Below are positions 34,951 to 44,699 of a stretch of DNA of 64,000 nucleotides, in pieces (positions within the stretch are counted from its first letter, which is position 1; every line of letters starts with the position of its first letter). The DNA lies in NCBI RefSeq assembly GCF_003711515.1, contig NW_021167081.1, forward strand, positions 3,900,483-3,964,482, written 5' to 3'. This stretch comes from Sodiomyces alkalinus F11 (lineage: Eukaryota > Ascomycota > Sordariomycetes > Glomerellales > Plectosphaerellaceae). The notes under the pieces were generated by a model. It was given only the letters and a program-made list of their open reading frames with translations. It did no database searches and was not told the origin of the DNA. A program made the translations under genes and the position numbers.

Positions 34951-35620
34951 TATTATCTCCCCGGGTATATTATAGAGGATTTGACCGTGAAGGCTTATCT
35001 ATTCTATAATCTCGTCTTTATTACCGGTAGTCTAAGTAACCCCCGGTTCCTAGTCTTTGTGTTAGGCGTTAAAACCTCCGCTGATAATTATATTCGCCGG
35101 TGGGGATTATTAGGCGCCCCGGAGGTCGGCCTAAGTATCTTTTTCTAGTAAAAGTGCTCGGTAAACGTTAAGGAAGTATATCCTATTTACCCGGACTAGG
35201 AGTAAGTCTTTAGAGCCGGGTATAGGTAATTATAGTTATTATAAGTTAAGGTCGGCCCTTACGTAGGTGACTACTCTTAGTTTATCCCCTGGTTCCGGCT
35301 ATGACTGGATTAGGGAGTATTTTTATAGCCAGGCAGGTTAGGCAGGGTTTGTAGCGTTACCTCCTCTTTTAACGGTTCTTAGTATATTAAGACGTCTAGT
35401 TTACGTTCCTAGGCTGTAGCTAGCACTGCTTTTAGTAGGCTACGGTTTTTATCTATATTCTATTAAATATAGGTAAGATCCTTCCGGGATTTTAAGCCCC
35501 CTAATAGCCCCTTTATCTACTACTATAGTCCCTTATAGGGGTTATTAGTAGGTGCTCTCTCCGGGATATTACCTCCCTAGGCCGACTCTGGCTCTAGCTA
35601 GGCGCTAGCTTATCTTAAAT
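34950..35620 (-). pseudogene. L1 ORF2: APE-type endonuclease
   Basis: The minus strand reads KLRVVTYVRADLNL, then RVNRIYFLNVYRALLLEKD, and IIISGGFNA-stop-HKD at about 35054-35098, matching the 'GDFNxHHxxW' motif of LINE endonucleases with Asp as Gly. GEIIYSRGGAYTVLNLVFS follows, matching 'xxTRxxGxxxSxIDLxF'. It would nick the target DNA for target-primed reverse transcription. Confidence 0.8.
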
Positions 35621-35739
35621 ATATCTATATCGTCGTAGGCTTCTTAGCCTATATTTACGATTATATAGGTATCGGTATTCTATAATCCCGGGTCCGTTTA
35701 GGGGTCCTAGGTTAGTGGGTTTAGGACCTGGATAAGTCG

Positions 35740-37400
35740 ACTTCTATCTTAACTCTATTCTAGGTCTCCCCGCTATTACTAGTATTAGTATTATTACCGG
35801 CGTCGGAGGTAGTTACCCTATCCCTAGTAGCGCCGGGGTCGGGGTTAGTAGGCTTAGGGTTATAAACCATAGGCTTTATACTCTCTAGGTTCCGTAGTTT
35901 ACCGTAAAAGGCTATACCCTTTACTCGGATCTTACTAAGTTTAGCCTTTATAGAAGGAATAATCTTACCTTTTACCCTCTTTAGTCTTACCGGGTATTTA
36001 GCGTTATCCGCGGCGTAGGGTCTATAGTAGTTAATATAGCGTACTTCGTAGATATAGTCCGTCGATAAGGAGCTATATACTTTATAGCGCTTCCTACCGT
36101 TATGTGTATATCGGGGGTAATATCCTTAGCACTTATCGTAATAGGCCACGACTTATTTAGTATCTCGGGGCCTTACTAGTATAGATATCTCGAATAGCCT
36201 AAATCGTTTTTTCCGTACCATTTAGAATAAGATATACTAGCTAGATAGGCCTTAGTCGTTATTCGGGTAGCCGCGTTTCGATACACGGACTAGTTTTGGC
36301 CTTATCTGTTTTAGGGCTTTTGCTTCGATAGTAGCCTTTATGACCTCTTAGTTATCGATAAAATCGATAAACCTCGTGGATTAAAAAGGTCTACTAAGCT
36401 TCCGCCCCTTAAATATAGAGAGTACCTATAGCGTTCCGGATTTCTTCCCCGGCTTTTAGGATCTTCGTCCTAGCCTAGGGATTCCTTAGCTACATCGCCG
36501 GTCCGGTACGGGTTCGCTCTAGCACCATAATATCCTAATTATTAACTTTACCTGTCTTTAGCACCGCGCGTCGGATAATCGTTAGAGCCTCTTATTATTC
36601 TAGCTATAGTATCGTCTTAGCTAAGAACCTTAAGAAGACCCTATTATCTTTCTTCTTTAGAGTGTAAGCCCCCTATAGCCGTTATTCCGGTAGCCTAGTA
36701 GGCTAGGCGTTATTCTTCTTCTTCCCCTGCTTTATTATAATAGTCTAATCCTGTTATTAGGGGGGTCGACCTTATCGTCTTATAGCTTACGGGGCCTTCT
36801 GGACCTACGGGCTTCGGGGCTATTCTAGCGGGCGTAGGGCTAGGGTTAGTCATGCCAGCCGGTATTATACCGGGTGGTAGGGGTTAGGAGTCTTTACCTC
36901 CCGGCGCCTTAATAGGGTTTAAGCCGGTTATAAGGACCGGAACCCTTAACTTGATTAGACCGATAAATTCGTTACCGAGTTTGGCCATAAGAGCGGCGTT
37001 AGCTCTAGGCGTGTCCTGTGCTTTAGATATACCTTATTCGATAGCCTGGATTAGGATATCGATAGCGTAGACTTTCTGCTATAGGGATTAACCGAGGTCT
37101 TCTATTATCTATTAAAGTTACTTTCGAGTTTTTACAGTAAAGGACTTATTTTTCGAGGTCTTATTATTCGGGGCCGTTACTACGGCGTACGGTATCGCGG
37201 CGGCGCCCTTACTCTAGGCTTTAGTCTAGGCTAGGGTCCTATTAGTTAGCGGGGAAGGCGCTTAGACCTTCTTCCGTTAAGGTATAATGGGTCCGGGTAA
37301 AAAGATTTTTCCAGGGTCTTCGAGGTATAGGTAGTATTATAGCAGTCCTTCTAAGGCTTCTATAGGGCTACGCGCTACGCTCGCCTAGCTATACCGAATG
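35740..37400 (-). pseudogene. L1 ORF1 (Gag-like, zinc knuckles with Cys read as Tyr)
   Basis: At about 35990-36160 the complement reads YYDKC-stop-GYYPRYTHNGRKRYK, then VYSSLSTDYIYEVRYINYY, then RPYAADNAKYPVRL. The spacing of Tyr residues is that of a chain of CCHC knuckles (C-x2-C-x4-H-x4-C) with TGY codons turned to TAY. This is a direct view of RIP at work on a Cys-rich domain. The N-terminal half is Ala/Thr/Pro-rich. ORF1p would bind the element RNA. Confidence 0.65.
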
Positions 37401-37607
37401 CCGCTAAGTATAGCGTGGAGTTATCTATCTAATAATACCCGTTTCGTGCGTTTTAGCCGCGATACGCCGGTTTATACCAAGCCTAAAGGCTAGGGTGGGT
37501 CCTAGGAGTAGGACGGCTATTAAGGTTTTTAGTGTATTAACCCCACCCGTACTAATAATAGTGGGGGGGCTATTATAAGTTAAAGGAAGGAGGGGTGCCG
37601 TTACGTG

Positions 37608-38654
37608 GTATTAACGGCTCTATAGTTAATAATAGGACTTTTAATGGTTTTTAGTAGAGGATATGTACGTAGTATTTAACTGTAATCTTCTCTATATAGG
37701 AGGATTATAATAACTATAACCTACGGGTGGCTCTATCTCTTAGGACCTTAATCCCCAGGAACTAACGAATCTTATCCCCTCTAGACAACCTATAGCTCCT
37801 CTTAAGGGTAGCTTCGAGGTTATCGGCATTAGTCTTACGACCTTTATAATAGATAAGTCCGATATAGTTAATACAGAAGAATAGGATTAAACCGTCGCGG
37901 GTTATAATATAGGAGTTATTAGGGACGGCCGTAAATCCTATTCTCTATAGCGTACTACTAAATTCCTTTTACTATAGTAGTAATAATACTCTTAATCTAA
38001 AAAAAGGTTTCTATAATAGCAGGACCTTACCTAGCACCTCGTATCCTTACGGTATCTTTATAAATACCTTCCCCTTAAGGCTTATATTAATAAACGTGTT
38101 AACAGTATTATACTACCTTATCTATAGATTAAATCGTGCGGTGATAGCTATTAGTGTATAGAAAGACTACGAGGCTAAAATAGCAGTATAGTCTTTTTTA
38201 GTTTATAACTATTTTTACTAATCTCCTCGCACTATAAGGCATGCCTTACACTTAAGGAGGGTTCCCTCCTTATCGAACTTATAGATATATAACTATCTAG
38301 TAGCGAGGACTTATTACTTATTAGCCTAATTACTACTTACCTCCTACTAACAGCCTATTCATTAGTGTCCCTTAAAGTACTCCACCCCGTCTATAACCAC
38401 CGCTCCCGTAACGGGTGGAGGCGTATATCGTGGTAGTGGCTTAGCAGAGACGAGAGATCCTCGCGGGGTAGTCGCGATAGCGACTAGGAGGTATTAAAAG
38501 AAGAGAGATCTATAGCGCCGATATCGTTATTAATAGCTCGCTTCCTTACACGTATAGAGTTATAAGTTCTTGTAGCATTAAAGGACGCCTTCTAGATATT
38601 ATCGTTTTATACCTTCTTAGTCGTGCAGAGGCTTACGATAAACGGGCACCCCCT
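37608..38654 (-). pseudogene. A2 reverse transcriptase (5' side of the L1 insertion)
   Basis: Minus-strand homologue of A1 11040-12080: the complement carries 'GLILFFCI'-like sequence at about 37868-37895 where A1 has FFYVDD, and the GYEV-type segment at about 38030-38060. Stops throughout. The right end stops at the A3 target duplication cccct (38650-38654). Confidence 0.7.
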
Positions 38655-38890
38655 TATCGCACGTCAATTACACTCTTCTAACTTGGGGAATGTCTTCGCC
38701 TGTGTGTATTATATTAAGTTATAACGTGTGCGAGACTGTTTGCCCTATTTTTATAAGGGGCAGTGCTCCTCTGGAAGTACTGCTCTATTTAGATCCTATC
38801 CGGTATTTTACCGTGGGTCCACCCGATCCCCGAGGCCTATGCCTACCCCCGAGGCTTATACCTATCCCTAAGGCTTATGCTAATACGATA
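38655..38890 (-). repeat. 3' LTR of A3
   Basis: Contains cagtgctcctctggaagtac and ccgatccccgaggcctatgc. An extra 19-base unit (a second 'aggcttatacctatcccta'-like copy) makes it longer than the other A3 LTR. The plus-strand frame 38690-39004 is a chance reading of this LTR. Confidence 0.85.
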
Positions 38891-39199
38891 TACCCCCTAG
38901 TTAGAGCGGATCCACTTTTTCGGGCTAACTGGCTACTTAGACGCCTTAGTTTAAACCGAATAGCTCTTAATTTTCGTATCGTGATAACAGTCTATCTTAA
39001 TTAAAAAGTAATTCGCGAAAAGGCTCTTAAAAACGCTCTTAAACCAATTATTTTAAACCTTTAATTTAATCTTAATCCTCGGCTTCTGATTAATCCGATT
39101 AGGTTAATCGCCGCCCGTTTAATCCTATTGGCGGGACGCCCTAGAAGAGTACCTATAGTAAAAACGTGTTTAAATCCACCCCCTACTGGCGTAGCCGTT

Positions 39200-39470
39200 A
39201 GTTATATCTCCCGCGGGCGTCGCTGTTAGTGGGTATCTTTTAGTGGTATCTCCGTAGCGATAGCGCTGCCGAGGCTTATAGTAATATCGATAGTATCTTT
39301 TATAGTAATAGTAATGCCCTGATATAATGCGGAGATCTCTTTATAAGGTCGCGTAGTAATAGCGGTTAGTTCGTAATAATAGTGATAGTATCTCTGCAGT
39401 AATAGTAGTGCCGATAGTTCCACAGTAAAAGCGATAGTATCTCTATAGTAATAGCAGTACCGGGGTTCGC
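39200..39470 (-). repeat. A3 degenerate Thr/Ile/Ala repeat array
   Basis: Repeats of 'gatagtatctctgtagtaatagcagt' type (complement: actgctattactacag...), the same family as 10439-10830 in A1. The minus-strand frame at 39226-39423 reads GITITIKDTIDITISLGSAI, showing it is still translatable in part. Confidence 0.8.
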
Positions 39471-40422
39471 TCTATTAAGCCGATGGATTAGATATCCCTT
39501 ATAGACTTAAATAGCACCTTAAGAGCCTGCGCGAGCTCCCTAGTTAATAGCTTATTATTATTAATCCTCTGCTTATTTATTACTATATAGATATAATACT
39601 ATTCTCGAGTAACGGGATATATTGCAGCGAGGGTATTTTCTGCCTAATAATCTATAAAAGCTATCTCGATAACCCTAGCGTGTTAGTATTCTATTAAGGT
39701 GGTCTTCTAATTTCAAATCCACCTATCTATATCCCTTAGTATAGTCTTTAACGGCGTAACTAGCTATTAATACTATCGTTGAGCCTCACGGCGTTAATCT
39801 ATAGGAGTAGGCGCTATGTACTTATAAAGGGTAGTAATCTATGCCCTCGCGTTATTTACTTAATCTCCTTATAATACTCTAAGGAGGTCGCTAAGAGGGG
39901 CGTATATCGTGGCTAGGATATAGGAGCGTAGGTCGTTAAGTTCTTATTAATGACTATCGTAATCGGCCTTTTCCTCGCGATATATACGGGGGTCTTAAAG
40001 ATATCGCGTTCTTCCTTAGTCGGAGAGGTCGTCTATTGACTTAGGAACCTTAACGCCACTCGCGGCTTTATACTTAGGTATATTAGATAGCGTAGGCTTA
40101 AATAGCAGGGAGACTTTTACTTCGTCGTTATCTAGTTAAGAATTAAGGTAATCGTTAGAAAGAGAGGAGAACTTCCCGCGGATACTGCGTTTCTGTATAA
40201 TCCAGTTCTTCTTGGTAGTCAGGATCCATTAATCGTGGTGAACGTTAGAGGATATCTTCTATTACTTAAACTAAGAGGTTATACTAATTAGATTAACGAT
40301 AGTCGATTAAATGCTTATAACGTGGTTACTTGTATAATAGAAGGGTAAAAAGAATAGCTTAAAGGTATAGAATATATTAAAGATATTAAGTAGCTTTAAG
40401 CATTATAAACCGGGCTTATAAC
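39471..40422 (-). pseudogene. A3 Gag-like interior
   Basis: Minus-strand coding-like sequence with stops between the repeat array and the 5' LTR, where Gag would lie. It resembles a Copia Gag only in position and composition; there is no zinc knuckle I can defend. Confidence 0.4.
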
Positions 40423-40639
40423 TATCGTACGTTAAATACACTCTTCCGATTTAGGGGACATCTTCGCCTATATATATTATGTTAAGTTATAACGTGTGCG
40501 AGACCGTTTACCCTATTGTTATAAGGAGTAGTACTTCTCTGGAAGTACTGGTCTATTTGGATCCTATCCGGTATTTTACCGTGGGTCCACCCGATCCCCG
40601 AGGCCTGTGCCCACCCCCGAGGCTCGTGCTAATGCGATA
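40423..40639 (-). repeat. 5' LTR of A3
   Basis: Matches 38655-38890 apart from RIP-type transitions and lack of one 19-base unit. Followed by the target duplication cccct. Confidence 0.85.
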
Positions 40640-40644
40640 CCCCT

Positions 40645-41355
40645 AGGGATATCCGCGGGCGATGGGCGCGAGGCTAATAAGCGTGAAGCCGCCCGTTATT
40701 AGTTATTATCTTCTTCCGCCTCCACACCCCGAACCACGGCTAACACTATAAGAAACGCACGCGTAGGATCTTCTAGAGATATTAGAGGCGTGGGAAACGG
40801 CTTAAACCTCGTAGTAGTGAACCGTAAAGTGTCTATAGTAATAGTAGTATTCGTAATACTAACGGTGCCTATAGTAATATCGGTATAGTCTTCTCCTATA
40901 GTAATAGCAGTATCTGTGGTAATAGAGGTACCCGTAGTCATAGCGGTAGCCTCTCTTATAGTAATAGCGATACCCTCGCCTTTACCCATAGTAATAGCAG
41001 TGGCGTTAAAGTTTTCCGACTCGAGGTCTAATATATCTACCCCTTAATAGTAGCCTGCTCTCGGTTATTATATCGTTAGATTAGGTAATACGGATAATTT
41101 ACAGGCGTTTACTAATCTCTTCGGTGGAAGCTATAGCTTATAGCGTTTCTATGTTGCCGTTAAAGGTCTCGTCTTCGTTAAAGATCACGTCTCTTATAGT
41201 AATAATATCCGTTAGGTGTAGTAGCTATACGCGGAAGCTATTTAAGGAATAGTATCTAATATAATAACCGATCTATGCCTACGGTTCTAGTCTGTATAGA
41301 GGGTCTCTTTTAGCTTAGATATCACGCGTTTTTATAAATAGCTTTAGGTCGAAGA
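40645..41355 (-). pseudogene. A2 repeat linker and integrase C-terminus
   Basis: Minus strand: 40699-40989 is open and reads repeats such as GEGIAITIREATAMTTGTSI, ending in FKPFPTPLISLEDPTRAFLI, the start of the Copia RT region. Upstream (about 41020-41355) reads TIRDVIFNEDETFNGNIETL, matching the end of the Copia integrase ('SRDVxFxE'). This supplies the part hidden by the N gap in A1. Confidence 0.75.
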
Positions 41356-42560
41356 GAGTCCCCCGCGTGTGGATTACCTTGGTCAGGGTAATAATAAGCT
41401 AGTCTCTTCTTCTTCTTTTACTCCCCTTTCTTCTCTGCCGCCCTCTTTTACCTTTTCCCCTTCCACGCCTCCTCCGTTTACGACTTCTACTTATTCTCCG
41501 CCTACTTATATGATTACTAACCTAACTCCGCCACTAACGCCGCCGCTAGCTCCTACGACCTTCGTGAAGAAAAAGTAATATCGTCGGAGCACCGAAAAGA
41601 ATAGTCCCTTTTTTCTGGATTAGTCTAATTAGGGTAATATAGGCACCGAAAAGAAGAAGTAACGTACCGCAAAGATCCCCTCACCCGTTATTCCCCTATA
41701 TCCTGTTCTTTTTCTTACTCCTATTTTAACCGTGGCCTTAACTCCTCCCCCCACGATTATAGTCTTGACTCCGCCGCCGCCCTTAGTGCCTATTCCGATT
41801 ATTCCGATTCTTATTCCGACTCCTATTCCGACTCCTATTTCGACTCCTATCCAGATTATTCCGATCCCTATCCCGACTCTACGCCCGCCACAGCGGGAGG
41901 GAGATATACTATAAGGACTACTACTTTAGTATATAACCTTATATAGGTTTAACGGTAGTAAAGGATATAACATGATTTCCCCTATCTTGGAATTAGTTCG
42001 AGAAATAGAATAGGAACGGCTTAACGCGTTCCTGGAAGAAAAACCGCACCTGGAGCAGGCCCTTTTAACGATGGTGTTAGAACTAGAGTCACTGCGCGAG
42101 GAATACGGCGGGAGCCCGTTACCGCGGGAGGAACCGTAACGCCCTGGTTAGGGGAATAAAGGGAACCGGTAGCGCTTGCTACCGTAAAAGAAGCCGTAAC
42201 GTACGCCGCCTTAAGGTTCGTTACGAAGTCTACCGCCGCGAGAGGTATCGCCACGAGAAGGTCCGCCGCTATAGGTATAGCCCTGGAGAAAGACGAAGAA
42301 GAACGAGGAGAGCCGAAGACCCCTCCCTAGGCACGAAGATCTAGGGATTCCGCCTAGAAGCGATATATAGGGCGTGGAAAAGATTATTAATCTGCGACTC
42401 TGCCCGAGGGCTATTACTAATGCCCTGATAGCGCCGTGAGGGTATTCCTTAGTTATTTCCTTATATCCTAACTCCTTATTCCTGCTTTTCCCTCCGACCT
42501 GTTTTCCCCTCCCTCTGCTTTTCCTTTTCCTTTTTATTTTCTGCTTTTCTGCGTTCCCCT
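41356..42560 (+). pseudogene. Unrecognised low-RIP region with Pro- and Arg-rich reading frames
   Basis: Between A2 and the tandem repeats the sequence keeps many CpA/TpG. On the plus strand 41369-41578 is open (SSLPPSFTFSPSTPPP-type Pro/Ser/Thr-rich product) and 41732-41914 is open with PIPIIPILIPTPIPTPISTP, encoded by a 'ccgattcctatt' short repeat at about 41795-41870. Further on, LVREIE-stop-ERLNAFLEEK (from 41993) and a very basic stretch (VRYEVYRRERYRHEKVRRYR, about 42220-42280) occur. I recognise no family; it may be the Gag or 5' region of another retroelement. Confidence 0.4.
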
Positions 42561-43220
42561 TCGCCTAATCAGGGTAACCTACGTGTTTTCGGAAGCAAAA
42601 GTCCTGCGTGGAGCCCGGGGCCGCGTTTTTAGTTCCTGACGGGGGCCGTGGCCGTGGTTATAAGGATTTTAGACTTTTTACTAGGGCCGCGATTCACGCC
42701 CGTGGACTTCGGTACTAAGGCCGTATCTTTACGATCTGCTTTACGTTTTATCTGATCTGTTTTGCGTTAGTCTAGTCAGAAGAAGGACGAACACGCTCTA
42801 TTTTATATTATTCTGTTTAGTAAACTATGCCTACGAGGCTATAGCCGCGTTCTCTTTTAGTTCCTGACTAGGGCCACGACTATTCTGTCTTCTATACTAG
42901 AATGTGTTTTTCTTTTTTGTTCTATCTACTACCCCCCTTCCTATAGTAATCTACTCTACGTGGTTGGCCTGATCAGAAGAAGTAGTATCTGCCTGCCTGT
43001 TTGTTTTTGTTGTTGTTGATGTTGAAAGCTATGCCCGTGGGGATCGCGCGCCTAGCTTTGGGGCCGAGGATAGAGGAGAGAGTGCGAGGCACTCTCGATG
43101 ATACCACGGCGCCTCGACTTTTCAGTCTCTCTTTTTATCTCTTTGGCTATTTCTTTTATTTCTACTTCTATTAGCCTGATTAGAACGAGTACTATCGAAC
43201 GAGCCCGTTTTTAAGCCTTC
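42561..43220. repeat. Diverged tandem units of about 200 bases
   Basis: A block close to cctgatcagaagaag / cctaatcagggtaac recurs at about 42566, 42765, 42966 and 43169, that is every 199-203 bases. Shared inner blocks follow, such as gccgcgtt...ttagttcctgac..gggcc in the first two units and ctatgcc...ggg/gctat...gcg in the second and third. No ORF. Odd copies of the marker are also at about 41379, 41629 and 44122. Confidence 0.6.
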
Positions 43221-43224
43221 TAGG

Positions 43225-43488
43225 TATCGCACGTTAAAATAGTCATTTGAATGATCAACTTAGTAGAGCAGAAATCTCTTATATATGTATTATGTTAAGT
43301 TATATCTAGGAGAGTCTCTTATACCCTTAATTTAGGTGGTGAAGACTCTGGTATAGGTACTAAGTCATTTAGATCCTATCCGGTCTTTTCCGGTATCTGC
43401 CCCTGTTATATCCGAAGCCCTTAGTTATAGCGTAGATCCCCCCTGGATCCCCTATAGACCACGTCGTGGTCCGTGTCCCCATACGACA
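43225..43488 (-). mobile_element. Solo LTR of the A-type Copia family
   Basis: Complement begins TGTCGTATGGGG and ends CGTGCGATA, matching the A1 LTR end to end (264 bases). It is flanked by an exact 5-base duplication ctagg (43220-43224 and 43489-43493), which proves that it is a solo LTR left by recombination between two LTRs and not the missing 5' LTR of A2. Confidence 0.92.
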
Positions 43489-43493
43489 CTAGG

Positions 43494-44440
43494 CCATTGG
43501 TTGTTTAGTTGTTTATGCTCTTGTTTATGGTCTTGATTCTACGGCTACGTCTCTGCCCGTCTCTTCTTTTTTAGCTCTCTTTTTTAGCCTTCCCGTTTTC
43601 ACACCGTTTTTTGCACGCCCTGTTCCTGTACGCCTCTGTGGCCTATGTTGTTGTTCCTGCATGCCTCCATGGCCTACCCTACGTGGTTTCCTTGTTTCCT
43701 ACGTCTCTTATTCTTAGTATTTTCCTTCTATCTTTATTATTCTAATCGAGGAAGCCCTGAGCCGGTTATCCTGTTCTTCCTCTTCCTGTTCCCTTAGTTC
43801 TTCGGGTTATTCTTTTGGTTCCGATAATTCCTTCGAGTCCTGCCACGGTATACGACGGTTAGCTTCTTCCCGAAAAGACTTCACGATACGAAGAATGTGT
43901 GGAAAAGATCTGACTTACCTACTTACCTGCCCGCCACCACCTCAAGAGGGAACTACGCGCCGAAGATACCGTGACCGTTACTGCTACTATATTACACGAT
44001 GACCGCCTGCACGAAGACCGCCCGCCCGACCTCCTACGTTAGTTAGACTGTATAGGAGAACTGCTACGTGTGGAGGAGGTGACTAGAAGAGCTGTGACTG
44101 CTAGGACTGCTTCGAGGGAGCCTGATTAGGGTAACGAAGATATTATTTGAGTTATTGTTTGTTTGTGCTAATCTACGCGTTATTTTGAAATTATCGTAGT
44201 GTTAAGGACGAGGCGACGATAACTAGGGCCGTATTATAACCGCGTAGATCGGGTATTAGGGTTAGTATGACTAATTAGATCGGCCGCACGTTTTCTGACT
44301 AATCAGGTTAGGGGACCGAACCGGTAAATCGGGTTAAACGGATATACGTGACCGATCCGGATTGTATGAGGACCGTTTCATCCGATCTTTCCGTATCTAG
44401 ATTTTTATCCATCATCCATCATAATTCATATTATCTAGAC
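43494..44440. other. Unassigned low-RIP region
   Basis: Continuation of the block interrupted by the solo LTR. It is pyrimidine-rich (about 43545-43860), then has coding-like plus-strand stretches without a clear frame. It contains ttgttcctgcatgcctccatgg-like sequence, so RIP is light. No family recognised. Confidence 0.45.
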
Positions 44441-44444
44441 GATC

Positions 44445-44690
44445 CAGTTTTGTGCTATTACGGCCCTGCTATATTATACTAGAGCCTAGGCCCTAATAAA
44501 AGCCTTTGTAGTAGCGGCCCCGTTCTGTTACTAGTGGTTCCAATTAAAGTCCCCTATAATAAAGGTAGACTTAGGGACTTATAGGCCCTATAGTACTCGA
44601 TCCTCGGTCCAGAGCCGGCTTCTAGGGCCTAAAAAAGAGGCAAAAGAAGAAGCAGAAGTGGAAATGGAAGAGGTGGGGTAGTGCTAGGGG
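44445..44690 (-). pseudogene. L2 ORF2 endonuclease fragment
   Basis: The complement reads FIIGDFNWNH near 44532-44562, the 'GDFNxHH' catalytic motif of APE-type LINE endonucleases, followed by NGAATTKAFIRA. It is cut off on the left. Confidence 0.65.
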
Positions 44691-44699
44691 GCCGCCCTC

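Larger units (their letters stand above)
31431..37592 (-). mobile_element. Full-length non-LTR retrotransposon L1 (Tad/I-like LINE), minus strand
   Basis: About 6.16 kb, flanked by a 15-base duplication gggtgccgttac(a/g)tg at 31416-31430 and 37593-37607. The position in A2 is confirmed by the uninterrupted A1 copy (about 12080-12120). On the minus strand it carries ORF1 with zinc-knuckle-like sequence and then ORF2 with an APE-type endonuclease followed by reverse transcriptase. The 3' end (left) is not a poly-A but a CA/TA-rich tail (complement ...cacacacatatacat). RIP-type stops are abundant. Confidence 0.85.
38655..40639 (-). mobile_element. Short non-autonomous Copia derivative A3 (about 2 kb), minus strand
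   Basis: LTRs at 38655-38890 (236 bases) and 40423-40639 (217 bases) have termini TATCGCA/TATCGTA...GCGATA or ACGATA (TGTCGCA...TGCGACA before RIP). The flanking duplication cccct is exact (38650-38654 and 40640-40644). The interior of about 1.5 kb holds a repeat array and Gag-like sequence but no RT or integrase, so it would depend on a full-length relative. The LTRs share only short blocks with A1/A2 LTRs, so it is a distinct subfamily. Confidence 0.85.
30131..41355 (-). mobile_element. Copia element A2, minus strand, split by L1 and A3, 5'-truncated
   Basis: Three pieces of one A-family Copia read continuously on the minus strand once two insertions are taken out: 30131-31430 (3' LTR, RNase H, end of RT), 37608-38654 (RT) and 40640-41355 (repeat linker and integrase C-terminus). 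Insertions are bounded by target-site duplications (L1, 15 bases; A3, cccct). The 5' part (rest of integrase, Gag, 5' LTR) is missing beyond about 41355. Confidence 0.85.

Noticed and set aside
38690..39004. 104-codon plus-strand open frame
   Set aside because: It runs through the A3 LTR and polypurine region, opposite to the element's orientation.
43225..43488. 5' LTR of A2
   Set aside because: It has its own exact ctagg duplication on both sides, so it is a solo LTR.
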